Below are positions 7,609 through 18,860 of a stretch of 64,000 bases of DNA, in pieces; position 1 is the first letter of the stretch, and each line of letters starts with the position of its first letter. The translations under genes were made by a program, and so were the position numbers. The stretch is taken from positions 3,492,501 to 3,556,500 of the forward strand of contig NZ_FNTJ01000001.1 of assembly GCF_900105185.1 (NCBI RefSeq). Direction: 5' to 3'. This DNA is from Pseudomonas saponiphila (GTDB taxonomy: Bacteria > Pseudomonadota > Gammaproteobacteria > Pseudomonadales > Pseudomonadaceae). The notes beneath the pieces are model-generated. The model did no database searches and had not been told where the DNA came from. It was given only the letters and a program-made list of their open reading frames with translations.

Positions 7609-8037
7609 ATGCAGTTTTATTGCAAATGGACGGCCGTGTGGGCCATGGCGCTGGCCCTGGGAAGCGGCCTGGTCCAGGCCGATGAGCGGCCCCAGGTGGC
7701 GGATAAACTGGCGGCCTATGTCGGCCAGCAGGGGGTGAAGGTCTGGACCTTGCGCATCGGTGAGCGCAGTGAGCACCAGGCGCTGGTGCAGGTGGCGGAC
7801 GTGGATCACGACTGGAACCTGCGCATCCAGAAAATGGCCATGGAAAAGAGCGCCAGGGACACCCGCTACGCCACCACCGTCGATGGGCAGAAATTCGTCG
7901 TGCTGGTGCTCCAGGAAGGCTGGGGCGAGCTGTACCTGCCGGGTGAGGCCGCGCCGGTGCGGGTGCGCTATGACGAGAACCTGTCGAGCCAGGGCGACGC
8001 CCAGGCGTTCCTTACCGACTACCTCAAGGCCCGGTAA
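7609..8037 (+). CDS. small exported protein, copy 2
   Basis: A 142-residue paralogue of the gene at 5547-5975. The signal peptide 'MALALGSGLVQA' precedes 'DERPQVADKLAAYVGQQGVK', and the shared core includes 'VKVWTLRIGERS', 'DHDWNLRIQKM' and 'YLPGEAAPVRVRY'. The start at 7609 has CAGGAG 9 bases upstream. The gene heads a run of three same-strand genes ending at a terminator, so it may be co-transcribed with the two membrane proteins. Function unknown; periplasmic location inferred. Confidence 0.7.
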   Translation: MQFYCKWTAVWAMALALGSGLVQADERPQVADKLAAYVGQQGVKVWTLRIGERSEHQALVQVADVDHDWNLRIQKMAMEKSARDTRYATTVDGQKFVVLVLQEGWGELYLPGEAAPVRVRYDENLSSQGDAQAFLTDYLKAR

Positions 8038-8136
8038 GCCCCGGGGTCAGAGCCGGCGCAGCGGCTGACGTTGGTGCCGGCTGGCCAGCGCCTGGGCGCT
8101 CGGCCTCTTTGTTTTCTGTCATTCAAGGACTTGTTT

Positions 8137-8757
8137 ATGACTTCAACGCTGCAACCCGATGCGTCCCGCGCCGCTCAGCGCGAACAGGTGATCGCCCAGC
8201 TCCAGCAGGTGATCCAGCGTGTACCCGAGCAGAGCGAATTCACCAACACGCGCCGTTATCAGGTGCTGGGGCCGCTGTTCACCCTGATTTCCCTGGCCAT
8301 GCTGGCCTGGGGTATCCACCAGGGCAAGACCGGCATGCTGCTGTGCGGGCTGTTTCTGACCGCCTTGTTCGCCCTGGTTACCTGGCAGCATCGCCACGAC
8401 GGCCAGCATGCCTTCATGCGCTTGACCCGGCGCCAGCTGTTCGTGGATTCCCTGAGTGCACCGGTCAACCTGACGGACGTGGTGGATATCCACGTCAAGG
8501 ACGAGGGTCTGGTAACCCTGCAGCAGTTGACCCTGCGCCCGGGCAGCTCGCTGCCGACCCACAGGCCCGTGCGCCAGTTGTTCGGCAACCAGGCCATGGC
8601 GCTCAAGAGCCCCGAACCTCACATTCGCATTCATTCCGCCGGGTTGATGAGCGGGGGGCGCAAACTGGCCATCGATGACATCGCCGCGCTGCTGGATGCC
8701 TACTGCCAGGCGGCCAATGCACAACAGCAGCTGGATGAGTTGCAAGGCCGTGGATAA
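8137..8757 (+). CDS. membrane protein of unknown function
   Basis: 206 residues with a soluble helical N-terminus ('REQVIAQLQQVIQRV'), two adjacent membrane segments ('LFTLISLAMLAWGI' and 'GMLLCGLFLTALFALVTW') and a cytoplasmic C-terminal domain. This is the layout of bacterial PH-like or 'YcxB-like' membrane proteins, but I cannot name the family. AAGGA 7 bases upstream supports the start at 8137. The next gene overlaps its end by 23 bases. Confidence 0.65.
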   Translation: MTSTLQPDASRAAQREQVIAQLQQVIQRVPEQSEFTNTRRYQVLGPLFTLISLAMLAWGIHQGKTGMLLCGLFLTALFALVTWQHRHDGQHAFMRLTRRQLFVDSLSAPVNLTDVVDIHVKDEGLVTLQQLTLRPGSSLPTHRPVRQLFGNQAMALKSPEPHIRIHSAGLMSGGRKLAIDDIAALLDAYCQAANAQQQLDELQGRG

Positions 8758-9403
8758 CGCCGAAAAAGAAGCCTTGCTGCTGCAACTGCAGGCCGATGCC
8801 GACGGCCCCCAGCGCTGTTGCGAGATTCGCGAACGCTCCCTTGGGCAAGCAGTCATGCTGGCCCTGCTCTCCCTGCTGCTGGTGCTGGTGGGCGGCTGGC
8901 TGGCCAGCTTGCCTGCGGCCTGGCAGTTGCGCACGGCCCAGCTGTGGTTCTGGCTGCCCGGGGCGCTGCTGCTGGGCGCCGGGCTTATGGGCCTGGCGGC
9001 GGCCGAGGCCCTGCGCCGGCGGCATGGCCAGCGGGTGCTGGCGCTGACCGCCGACACCCTGCAGTTCGCCAATGCGCCCGAACCCGCGCCCTGGGTGTGC
9101 TTCGATGGTTTCGAACTGGAGCAGCGCCACCTGAGCCTGGGGCTGGTGTTCTCGGTGATGGCCGGCAGCCGTGCGCCGACCCTGACGCCGGCGTGCTTCA
9201 AATCCCTAGCCGCGCCCCACGCCTGGCCGGTGGCGGCAGGCATGCGCGTGCGGTTGTGGCTGTTCAACCCGATGCTCGATGGCCAGCGCCTGGATTTTCA
9301 GGCCCTGACCGACCTGCTCTACGCCTACCTGAATGCGGCCCAGGCCCGCAGCACCCTGGGCCAGCTGTTCCCGGAGGTGCAACGGGTGGGTGCCGGGCAG
9401 TAG
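8735..9403 (+). CDS. membrane protein of unknown function, paired with the previous gene
   Basis: 222 residues from ATG 8735 (GTG 8750 is also possible). Two membrane segments lie at about residues 40-60 ('VMLALLSLLLVLVGGWL') and 75-95 ('LWFWLPGALLLGAGLMGL'), followed by a soluble domain. Its domain plan matches the preceding gene, including the C-terminal 'ALTDLLYAYLNAAQARSTL', comparable to 'DIAALLDAYCQAANAQQQL'. The two are probably diverged paralogues forming a complex. The genes overlap, so they are translationally coupled. Confidence 0.6.
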   Translation: MSCKAVDNAEKEALLLQLQADADGPQRCCEIRERSLGQAVMLALLSLLLVLVGGWLASLPAAWQLRTAQLWFWLPGALLLGAGLMGLAAAEALRRRHGQRVLALTADTLQFANAPEPAPWVCFDGFELEQRHLSLGLVFSVMAGSRAPTLTPACFKSLAAPHAWPVAAGMRVRLWLFNPMLDGQRLDFQALTDLLYAYLNAAQARSTLGQLFPEVQRVGAGQ

Positions 9404-9416
9404 CCGGGCCATGAAA

Positions 9417-9438
9417 AACGCCTCCCTAGGGAGGCGTT
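9417..9438. terminator. bidirectional terminator between the membrane pair and katG
   Basis: A perfect 10-bp stem AACGCCTCCC/GGGAGGCGTT with a 2-base loop. On the minus strand it is followed by TTTTTC, which ends katG; on the plus strand a GTTTT tract follows. Confidence 0.85.
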
Positions 9439-9464
9439 GTGGTTTTACCCGCTTGGCAACCCTC

Positions 9465-11648
<2,184 letters not shown>

Positions 11649-11877
11649 TCACTCCTTCGGCCGCCCCCGCCCGACCGCTCGATAGCGGCCCAAGGCTGGG
11701 CGTGCGTGTGAAAAGCGTAGTGAAGGGCAAGCGAAGGTAAAAATAGCTTCGCTGCATGACCTCGCCATAAAAAATACATGACCGTTGCCGGACGCTGGCT
11801 CAGGGCGCCCGTGTCGCGCCCGGCCAATTGGCACTGCTGCTTTGGCACAGCCCCAGTCTATTCCTCAGGCCTGTTCC

Positions 11878-12384
11878 TCAGCCCTGGGCGTCGAAGGCCG
11901 GGTGAAAGCTGACTTCGCCGCAGGGGTACGAGCCCTGGAAAGCCTGGGCCTGGAAATACTCGGGCGGCACGCCTGCCAGCAGCGGCCCCTGCCCGGCCTT
12001 GAAGCCAAAGCGCGAGTAGTAGCCGGGGTCGCCAAGCACCACGCAGCCCGCCGCGCCCTGCTCCCGCAGTTGCTGGAGCAGTTGGCGGATCAACTGGCTG
12101 CCAATGCCCCGGCCCTGGTGCGCCGGCAGCACCGACACCGGCGCCAGCCCATACCAGCCGGGCTCGCCGCTGCTCAGGGTCACCGGCGAGATCGAGGCAT
12201 GGCCCAGCAGCAGCCCATCGTCCTCGGCCACCAGGGACAGGGTCAGGGCGCCGGCTTTGCGCAAGGCGGCAACGATGTACTGCTCGGTATGGCTGGTGTG
12301 CTCGGCGTCGAGAAAGGCCTCGCGGGTCAGTTGCTCGATGGCCGGGATGTCGCTGGGGCGTTCACTTCTGAAAATCAGGCTCAT
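11878..12384 (-). CDS. GNAT N-acetyltransferase (YhbS-like)
   Basis: A 168-residue GNAT fold. The acetyl-CoA pyrophosphate loop 'VLPAHQGRGIGSQLIRQLL' has the Q/RxxGxG/A motif, and 'GDPGYYSRFGF' is the late motif typical of the YhbS group. The substrate is unknown. It lies 24 bases downstream of the HD-domain gene on the same strand, so probably the same operon. Confidence 0.85.
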   Translation of the reverse strand: MSLIFRSERPSDIPAIEQLTREAFLDAEHTSHTEQYIVAALRKAGALTLSLVAEDDGLLLGHASISPVTLSSGEPGWYGLAPVSVLPAHQGRGIGSQLIRQLLQQLREQGAAGCVVLGDPGYYSRFGFKAGQGPLLAGVPPEYFQAQAFQGSYPCGEVSFHPAFDAQG

Positions 12385-12408
12385 GGGGCTCCGGGTATGG
12401 GTGCAGGT

Positions 12409-12987
12409 TCAGGGGCGCCTGGCGGCATCGAGACGACGCTGGGTGTCGGCATCGATCTGCGCACGCAGGGCCTGGAACAAAGGGCTGGCATCGGTGTAGC
12501 GACGACCGTAGCCGAGGTTGAAACCGTAGTCGAAATCCGCCGGGTTCTGGCCCTGGTTGTGTTGCAACAGGGTTTCCAGCTTGTCCAGTGCCTTGACCGT
12601 CTGCGCCTCGGCGCTGGCGGCACCCTCGTATTCGTCCCACAGCTCCAGCAGGCGCTGGCGGGCCGGGGCGTCCAGGGCTCGGGCGAGGTGTTGCAGGTCG
12701 TCGCGTTCCTGCTGGCTCTTGTCCGGGTGGGCGGCCTGGGCCACCGCCGGAATGTCGCCATGAATGGCTTCCCCCAGGTCGTGGACAATACACAACTTCA
12801 GCACCCGCAGCAGGTCCAGCTCGCCCAGTTGGTCCTCGAACAGCAGCGCCATCAGGCACAGGCGCCAGCTGTGTTCGGCGGTGCTTTCCTGGCGGCCGCT
12901 GGAGGTGTGGGCGCTGCGCAGCACGTCCTTGAGTTTTTCCGCTTCACGGAGAAAGTCGAGACGGCCGCTGAGGAGTTCGGGAGTCAT
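12409..12987 (-). CDS. HD-domain hydrolase, YfbR/HDDC2-like
   Basis: 192 residues. The metal-binding HD signature is visible: 'TAEHSWRLCLMALL' (first His), 'LCIVHDLGEAIHGDIPA' (His-Asp pair plus the following E and GD), and a C-terminal 'VKALDKLETLLQ' Asp. The group includes 5'-deoxynucleotidases that act on dNMPs; that activity is likely but not proven here. I placed the start at the Met of 'MTPELLSGRLDFL'; the longer frame adds an Arg-rich tail that looks non-coding. Confidence 0.8.
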   Translation of the reverse strand: MTPELLSGRLDFLREAEKLKDVLRSAHTSSGRQESTAEHSWRLCLMALLFEDQLGELDLLRVLKLCIVHDLGEAIHGDIPAVAQAAHPDKSQQERDDLQHLARALDAPARQRLLELWDEYEGAASAEAQTVKALDKLETLLQHNQGQNPADFDYGFNLGYGRRYTDASPLFQALRAQIDADTQRRLDAARRP

Positions 12988-13112
12988 GGGTCTGCCTGCT
13001 GAAAATGGCGCAAGCCCGCCTCGGCGGCGAGCGAACAAGGGCTTGCAAGGCTAGTCGGCGGCCGGCGCCCGGTCCACGGATAAAATATCCGTGGCCGGGC
13101 CTTGCCACCGTT

Positions 13113-13670
13113 TCAGAGGGTTTCCACCAGCCGCACGGCATTGCCGTCGGAGAGGTTGAGGCGGGTCCAGCGGCATTGGCTGGGGGCGATGGGCACGATG
13201 GCCGAATCGTTGTGGCCGCTGAAGAACTCCAGGGACGGCGGCGCCAGCACTTCGCGCCAGCCGAGGTCATCCAGGGCGGCTTCCTTGCGCATAATTTCCT
13301 CGGTGCAAAAACCCCACAGCGACTGGCCCAGCAGCGCGCTCAGGGGCACGCCGAACTGCCCGGCGCGGGTTGGCGAACAGGCCAGCAGGCGGTGGGTCAG
13401 GTCGCACACCAGGTGCACGGCGCGCGGGCTGTCGTTCACCAACCGCGCCAGGGCCTGGTCGGCGGCGGCGCTGAGGTTGGCCGCCAGCAATTGCTCCAGG
13501 CGCGCCCGCTCCGCCGGCTCCATGGCCTGCCGGCCGTTCTCCCAACGGGAGATGCTCGACTGCGCCACGCCGAACAGCTCGGCGGCGTGCTGCTGCTTGA
13601 CCCGGTGCAACAGGCGCCAGCGCCTGAGGGCCAGGCCCAGATGGGGTGAAGTGAAGGGGGCTGCGGACAT
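13113..13670 (-). CDS. XRE-type HTH regulator with a C-terminal sensor-like domain
   Basis: 185 residues. The Cro/C1-type HTH lies near the N-terminus: 'LRRWRLLHRVKQQHAAELF' then 'VAQSSISRWENGRQ'. The C-terminal half ('HLVCDLTHRLLACSPTRAGQFG' through 'SLWGFCTEEI') looks like a small PAS-like fold. The gene diverges from the small phosphatase gene at 13860 and may control it (inference). No good ribosome site precedes the chosen ATG. Confidence 0.75.
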   Translation of the reverse strand: MSAAPFTSPHLGLALRRWRLLHRVKQQHAAELFGVAQSSISRWENGRQAMEPAERARLEQLLAANLSAAADQALARLVNDSPRAVHLVCDLTHRLLACSPTRAGQFGVPLSALLGQSLWGFCTEEIMRKEAALDDLGWREVLAPPSLEFFSGHNDSAIVPIAPSQCRWTRLNLSDGNAVRLVETL

Positions 13671-13859
13671 GGCATGGGCGATGCGAGTAAAGGGGCCAGC
13701 AGTTTCGCAGTCTCGGCCTTTGCCGGGCAACCTGCGCTGACCAACGCCATTCGCCCGACCCGTCACAAGTGGCTGGACAGCGCAGCAAAAGCCCCTAAAA
13801 ATCAGCGCCTTTGCCCTGCCCTTTACGAGCCGGGTGTCAGTGCCAAGGAGATCGGCGCC

Positions 13860-14201
13860 ATGCTCAATGTCTTGTTTGTCTGCAGCCAGAACAAGCTACG
13901 CAGCCCCACCGCCGAGCAGGTGTTTGCCGACTGGCCGGGAATCCAGACCGCCTCCGCCGGGCTCAACCACGACGCCGAGGTGCCCCTGGGTCCGGAGCTG
14001 GTGCAGTGGGCCGGGCTGATTGTGGTGATGGAAACCCGGCACCGGGAAAAACTGCGCAAGCGCTTCAAGGCGCAGTTGAACAACCAGCAGATCGTCTGCC
14101 TGAACATCCCCGATGATTACGACTTCATGGACCCGGAGCTGATCCGGTTGCTGCGCCAGAAGGTGCCGCCGTTTCTTCCCGATGGCGGCGAGGGTCGCTG
14201 A
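13860..14201 (+). CDS. short low-molecular-weight protein-tyrosine-phosphatase-like protein
   Basis: 113 residues, shorter than the usual ~150 of LMW-PTPs. The P-loop CX5R(S) is intact in 'VLFVCSQNKLRSPTAEQVF' (Cys8, Arg14). A general-acid Asp is available in 'IPDDYDFMDPEL'. The standard family loop 'CxGNxCRSP' is altered to CSQNKLRSP, which marks a distinct subfamily of small Pseudomonas proteins. AAGGAG 9 bases upstream fixes the start. Activity is plausible but untested. Confidence 0.7.
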   Translation: MLNVLFVCSQNKLRSPTAEQVFADWPGIQTASAGLNHDAEVPLGPELVQWAGLIVVMETRHREKLRKRFKAQLNNQQIVCLNIPDDYDFMDPELIRLLRQKVPPFLPDGGEGR

Positions 14202-14205
14202 GGCG

Positions 14206-15393
14206 TCATTGCCCCTGGGGCAAGGCGGCGATCAAGGCCGCCGAGGCGTTGTACAACGGCGTATGCCCCTGCAACAGGATCTGCGCGCTGCGCCGGTAGG
14301 CGGCGCCGTCGATCAGCAGCTCCCCGGCCACTTGCCGGGCATTGATCAGGGTCTCCAGCACCCCGGCGGGGTTTTCAATCGCCAGGGGGTATTCGCCCTT
14401 CTCTTCACCCAGCACCGGCGCCCGCGCCAGCATGGCATGGGCCACGGTGCCTTCGGCCAGGCAGGCCGCCGCCAGGCAGCAACCACCGGACACCGCCAGG
14501 GACGGGTGGGCGTTCTGCGGGGTGAAGTAGCGGGTGGCAATATCCCCGCCGTGGCGCGCCGGGCTGACGATGCAGACCTTCGGGATGGTTTCGCTGCGCC
14601 GCAGCTCATCAGCGCTCAGCAAGCGGCCTTCGCGATCGCGCAGGCCCATGAGCAGGCCGCCTTGCACCATCAGCTCCAGCAAGCGGCTCTTGAAAGGCCG
14701 GTCGGCGTCCAGCTCGGCGGGGGGTTCCTCGCCGGTCTTGCCCAGGTCCGCCGCGCGCAGAATGATCATCGGCACCGCCACGTCGATGCAGGTGGCGGCC
14801 ACGCCATCCAGCAGGTCGATCCGTTGCCAGGTGGGGAACAGCGCGCCGGTCTTGGCCCCCACCGGCTTGTCGAGAAACAGGTCGACCCCGGGATACAGGC
14901 CATTGACCCCGGGAATCCGCGTGTCGCTCAGCAAGCGGCCATCGCCGAAGCCCAGGCGCGCGTACATCGTGGTCTGGGTGTTGCTGTTGAAGATCTCGAT
15001 CTGCCCGCCGTCCTCGGGCCGCAGCCAGCCGCGTTGCAGGGCGTACAACGGCAACGCCGCGGACAGGTTGCCGCAGTTGACGCTCCAGTCGATGGCACTC
15101 TTGCCCGCCGCCAGTTGCGCCAGGGTGCTGATCATCCGCGTCTCGCCGGGGCGGCGCTCGACGATGAACACCTTGTTGCTGGTGGGCCCGCCGCGCCCCA
15201 GGCCGGTGATCTGGGTGTTGCCCGGCCACTCGCCCTGCAACGGCACGCCCATCAGGTGGCGCAGCAGTTCTTCCACCAGGGCTTCATCCGCGGGCAGTGC
15301 TTCGCGGGCCAGAATCAGCCCGGTGGAGGTGCCACCACGGACGTGACACACGGGAAACTCAGGGATGGCAGCAGGCTTTTGCAGATCGGGCAT
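14206..15393 (-). CDS. PrpF-family isomerase (methylaconitate/oxalomesaconate type)
   Basis: 395 residues of the PrpF/diaminopimelate-epimerase-like fold: 'FPVCHVRGGTSTGLIL' near the N-terminus, 'GGPTSNKVFIV', 'DWSVNCGNLSAALPLYAL' with the conserved Cys-Gly-Asn, and 'HPSLAVSGGCCLAAACL' near the C-terminus. Relatives move C=C bonds in tricarboxylates, as in AcnD-linked propionate catabolism or gallate degradation. No prpBCD or gal genes lie nearby, so the substrate is open. GGAGG 8 bases before the ATG at 15393 fixes the start. Confidence 0.8.
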   Translation of the reverse strand: MPDLQKPAAIPEFPVCHVRGGTSTGLILAREALPADEALVEELLRHLMGVPLQGEWPGNTQITGLGRGGPTSNKVFIVERRPGETRMISTLAQLAAGKSAIDWSVNCGNLSAALPLYALQRGWLRPEDGGQIEIFNSNTQTTMYARLGFGDGRLLSDTRIPGVNGLYPGVDLFLDKPVGAKTGALFPTWQRIDLLDGVAATCIDVAVPMIILRAADLGKTGEEPPAELDADRPFKSRLLELMVQGGLLMGLRDREGRLLSADELRRSETIPKVCIVSPARHGGDIATRYFTPQNAHPSLAVSGGCCLAAACLAEGTVAHAMLARAPVLGEEKGEYPLAIENPAGVLETLINARQVAGELLIDGAAYRRSAQILLQGHTPLYNASAALIAALPQGQ

Positions 15394-15623
15394 GGCGGGC
15401 GCCTCCACGGTGGGCGAAAGGAGCAGCCCCTTGTCGGCCGGGCAACGGGCAGCAGCGCAGCATGATAAACCCTAGCGACAGGTCCCGGGGCAGTGGCCGG
15501 CTGCCCCGCTGTCGCCTGCCGCCCCCTTGTTTGCAAGAGCCCGGCACCGTACTTTCTAGCACCGCCGCGTGGCCCCTGCCCGCAGGTGGTGCATTCCACC
15601 GCCCATGGACCCGGAGCGTCGCC

Positions 15624-16253
15624 ATGCCCCAAGCCCCCCACCAACTGCTGTTCCTGCCCGGCGCCTCGGGCAATCGTCAATTCTGGCAACCCCTGGGCGC
15701 GCAGCTGCGCCATCCGGCGCGCCAGGTGCACCTGGGCTGGCCGGGCTTCGGCGACACCCCGGCCCGAGACGACGTGCAGGGCATGAACGACCTGCTGGAC
15801 CTGGTGCTGCAGCGCATCGACCAGCCCACGGCGCTGGTGGCCCAGTCCATGGGCGGCATCATCGCGGTGCAGGCTGCCCTGGCGCGGCCGGAGCTGATCA
15901 CCCATCTGGTGTTGAGCGTCACCTCCGGTGGCGTCGACATGGGCGAGTTGGGCGCCAGCGACTGGCGCAACGACTACACCGCCGCCTACCCGCAACTGCC
16001 CCGCTGGTTCGTCGATGACCACAGCGACCTCGGCCCGCGCCTGGGGGAACTGGGCATGCCGGTCTTGCTCCTGTGGGGCGACTGCGACCCCATCAGCCCG
16101 GTGGCGGTGGGCCAGCGTCTGGCCGCCCTGCTGCCCAACGCCTGCCTGCGCATCGTGCCAGGGGCCGAACATGACCTGGGCCTGAGCCACGCGACCGAGG
16201 TCGCGCCGTGGCTCGATCAGCACCTGAACGGCGAGTCGATCGGCGACGCCTAG
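15624..16253 (+). CDS. alpha/beta hydrolase
   Basis: 209 residues. The N-terminal strand and oxyanion region is 'LLFLPGASGNRQFWQPL', the nucleophile elbow is 'LVAQSMGGIIAVQ' (Ser in S-x-G-G), the acid is in 'LLLWGDCDPISPV', and the catalytic His is in 'VPGAEHDLGLSH'. It is a small esterase/hydrolase of unknown substrate. The start at 15624 has GGAG 7 bases upstream. No signal peptide. Confidence 0.85.
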   Translation: MPQAPHQLLFLPGASGNRQFWQPLGAQLRHPARQVHLGWPGFGDTPARDDVQGMNDLLDLVLQRIDQPTALVAQSMGGIIAVQAALARPELITHLVLSVTSGGVDMGELGASDWRNDYTAAYPQLPRWFVDDHSDLGPRLGELGMPVLLLWGDCDPISPVAVGQRLAALLPNACLRIVPGAEHDLGLSHATEVAPWLDQHLNGESIGDA

Positions 16254-16478
16254 CCACAGCCGGCACCACTCGTCTTGCGCCGCTGTTTTTTTGCCAGGGG
16301 CCATTTGACTAACGGTATCGAGGATCTAGATTCCACTCGCGACTGCATGCCAATGCACCGCGCTCGATGCCCGTTGGTCCAGGCCCCGGGCGTCGCTGCT
16401 CGGCAGCCGCGCCATGGAAAACCGATGCAGGCCTGCCTGGGCATTCCAGGCGTCTAACGCGACAGCAGGGAGCTGGAC

Positions 16479-17051
16479 ATGAACGACAACATAGTCGACA
16501 TCCTCATCACCATCGATGTGGACACCATCCTCGAAAGTGCCGAAAAGGGACTCTTCAGGCTCAGCCAGAACGCTTCCACCCCTTCCCAGCTTTACAACAT
16601 CTACGACGGCGACGACCGACTCTCGGACCAGGTGATCTACATGGTGGTGCGGCGCAGCAACGCCGATGGCGCCGATGGCGGATCCGAGCTGGCGGTCAAC
16701 CTGCGTCAGGGCGATCAGTTGCGCTGGCGCGCCACCAGCCTGTCCAAGGGCCTGTACTACTCGGTGATCCTGTACCAGTACACCCAGACCCACCCGCCGC
16801 TGAGCGAGGACCCCAACCCCTACCTGACCAACGTGGTGCCGACGGTGCTGCCGAGCACGCCGCTGCCGATCATCAACCCGGACAACCCCGCCGGTCAGCC
16901 GACCGCGCAGAGCGTCAGGACCTTCTACTGGCAGGCCGACGCCACCCGCGTCTGCACCCGGGTCACCTACACCTGGTCCTTCATGATTGTCGACCGTGAC
17001 AACAAGGTGCTGGGCTACTGCTCCTGGGACCCGTACTTCTCGATCCGCTAA
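16479..17051 (+). CDS. PixA/AidA-type inclusion body family protein
   Basis: 190 residues. 'IVDILITIDVDTILESAEKG' at the N-terminus, 'QGDQLRWRATSLS' and the C-terminal 'WSFMIVDRDNKVLGYCSWDP' are the typical pattern of the PixA/AidA family. PixA is the inclusion-body protein of Xenorhabdus, and AidA is quorum-regulated in Burkholderia/Ralstonia. Its biochemical role is unclear, probably cytoplasmic. It stands alone with a ribosome site (CAGGGAG). Confidence 0.8.
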   Translation: MNDNIVDILITIDVDTILESAEKGLFRLSQNASTPSQLYNIYDGDDRLSDQVIYMVVRRSNADGADGGSELAVNLRQGDQLRWRATSLSKGLYYSVILYQYTQTHPPLSEDPNPYLTNVVPTVLPSTPLPIINPDNPAGQPTAQSVRTFYWQADATRVCTRVTYTWSFMIVDRDNKVLGYCSWDPYFSIR

Positions 17052-17222
17052 ATCCGCTGCGAGGCGCCCTCTCCCTGCCCGGCCAGGGAGAGGATGCGCG
17101 CGCCCTCTTGCCTTGCCCCCGGCGCTGCCACTATTTTTGTCGATCCCGCCCCAGCAGCGCTTCGGTCGATCCCGCGACAGCCGATGCAGTGGGCCCCACC
17201 CCCATGCCCTGTCGGAGAGTTT

Positions 17223-17843
17223 ATGGACCTCGCCACCCTGAGCCTGTTCATCCCCGCCTGCTTTGCCCTGAACATGGCCCCTGGCCCGAACAACCTGCTG
17301 TCGGTGAGCAACGCCACCCGCTACGGCTATCGCCACTCCTGCCTGGCGGGGGCCGGCCGGCTGCTGGCGTTCGCCGCCATGATCGCCCTGGCCGCCGCCG
17401 GTTTGGCGGTGGTGCTGCAGACTTCGGAACTGTTGTTCCATGCCATCAAGATCCTCGGCGCGGGCTATCTGCTGTACCTGGCCTGGCAACTGTGGCGGGC
17501 CGCCCCTGGCACTGAAGCGAGCGAGGACAGGGCCCGTGCCGGCCTGTGGGCCCTGGCGCGCCAGGAGTTCCTGGTGGCGGCGGGCAACCCCAAGGCGATC
17601 CTGATCTTCACCGCCTTCCTGCCGCAGTTCGTCGATCCGGCGCAGCCCATGGGCCCGCAGTTCCTGGTCTTGGGCGCGCTGTTCCTGGGGCTGGAGTGGA
17701 TCGCCATCTGCGCCTACGCCTACATGGGCCTGCACATGCGCCGCTGGCTCGCCGAACCGCGCGGCAAGCGCCTGTTCAATCGCGGCTGCGCACTGCTGTT
17801 GTCGGGGGCGGCGTCGGTGCTGCTGATGGCGCGGCGGGGCTAG
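17223..17843 (+). CDS. LysE/RhtB family amino-acid exporter
   Basis: 206 residues with about six membrane segments. The family signature 'FALNMAPGPNNLLSVSNATR' is at residues 12-31, and 'NPKAILIFTAFLPQFVDP' marks the second half. These proteins export amino acids or their analogues. The start at 17223 has GGAGA upstream, and earlier in-frame residues do not look coding. It borders the AT-rich island to its right. Confidence 0.88.
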   Translation: MDLATLSLFIPACFALNMAPGPNNLLSVSNATRYGYRHSCLAGAGRLLAFAAMIALAAAGLAVVLQTSELLFHAIKILGAGYLLYLAWQLWRAAPGTEASEDRARAGLWALARQEFLVAAGNPKAILIFTAFLPQFVDPAQPMGPQFLVLGALFLGLEWIAICAYAYMGLHMRRWLAEPRGKRLFNRGCALLLSGAASVLLMARRG

Positions 17844-18420
17844 GCCTTGCAGCCTAGCCAAGCACCTCCAGCTTCTATCCGGCCATCTGATGCCGCAGGT
17901 AATGCTATTTCCCTGCGGACCTTGCTGTAGGCAGCGACAAACTTCGAACAGAATCCAGCACCAGATAGAACCAACTCTCTTATATGAAGTTTTGCGATAA
18001 CTTAAAGAGTCACCACAACTAACAAAAACCAAAAAGAAAAATCATTAACGCACACACCGCCCGCACAATAAAAAAACCTCAAATAATTAAAATAGCAAGC
18101 TAACAATCATTCAAGCCCACGCCTTTTAACCAAGTGCATTCCGCAGACACATCAACAACTTACACTCCAAAAAAACCTCAATATTCCTCAGCTCTAAATC
18201 ACCCCTCTTTCATTTGACAAACACCACCCCAGCGCTAGTCTAAAACTCTATAAAACGCTTCAACCAAGCCCATGAATACATACGCCTAACCAAAACCTGT
18301 TAATACTTTTCAACTATCAAAAAAAATATAGACACAAAAACCAGGCACCCACCAACAAGCCCAAACACTACACAGCAACACGCCAAACAATAGAAGCCTG
18401 TCGCAAAGGAGATTCATATC
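17844..18420. other. AT-rich gene-free region
   Basis: I see no gene. Composition drops sharply (long A and C runs, many AAAA stretches) compared with both sides, marking the edge of an island. A -35-like TTGACA lies at 18214-18219 with only a poor -10 behind it, so the promoter of the following cassette is probably here but cannot be fixed. Confidence 0.6.
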
Positions 18421-18762
18421 ATGAACGATGAGACCATTCGCTCAGCAATCGCCCTCGCCAACAAAATCATCAGCAACCCGACCTTGATAGAGCGAGTCAA
18501 AGAAAATCCTCAGACCGAATTACCAAAACTGGCCCAAGAAGTCGTTACGGAGATGTCTTCCCCACTCAAAACCGATCGCTGGATTTATCGCATTGTCGTC
18601 TTGTCGCTGGGCTGCACCGTGCTGATCGTAGTTGCCGGCGCTGTTCTCCTTTCCATCATCCATGGAACACAAATAAGTCCACCAGAAATAATGACCGCCC
18701 TTGGCTCTGCAGCTGTCGGGGCACTGGCGGGCCTGCTTGCTCCCAGCCCGACGTCACGCTGA
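18421..18762 (+). CDS. unrecognised small membrane protein, cassette gene 1
   Basis: 113 residues. The first ~55 are soluble and helical ('ETIRSAIALANKIISNPTLI'). A clear membrane segment follows ('IVVLSLGCTVLIVVAGAVLL') and then a second, Gly/Ala-rich hydrophobic stretch ('ALGSAAVGALAGLLAP'). AAAGGAG supports the start. First of three same-strand genes in an AT-rich island. I know no family for it. Confidence 0.6.
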   Translation: MNDETIRSAIALANKIISNPTLIERVKENPQTELPKLAQEVVTEMSSPLKTDRWIYRIVVLSLGCTVLIVVAGAVLLSIIHGTQISPPEIMTALGSAAVGALAGLLAPSPTSR

Positions 18763-18860
18763 GCTTCAACCTCTTCCGAGTTGAAACCCTTACAGCACTT
18801 TGGAATCAAGCCCTCCACAGGTCACGCAGGATAGCTCATCACTATGAGCAAGGAGCCACT

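Noticed and set aside
11731..11752. GCGAAG/CTTCGC repeat upstream of katG as an OxyR site.
   Set aside because: The spacing and sequence do not fit the four-part ATAG-type OxyR motif.
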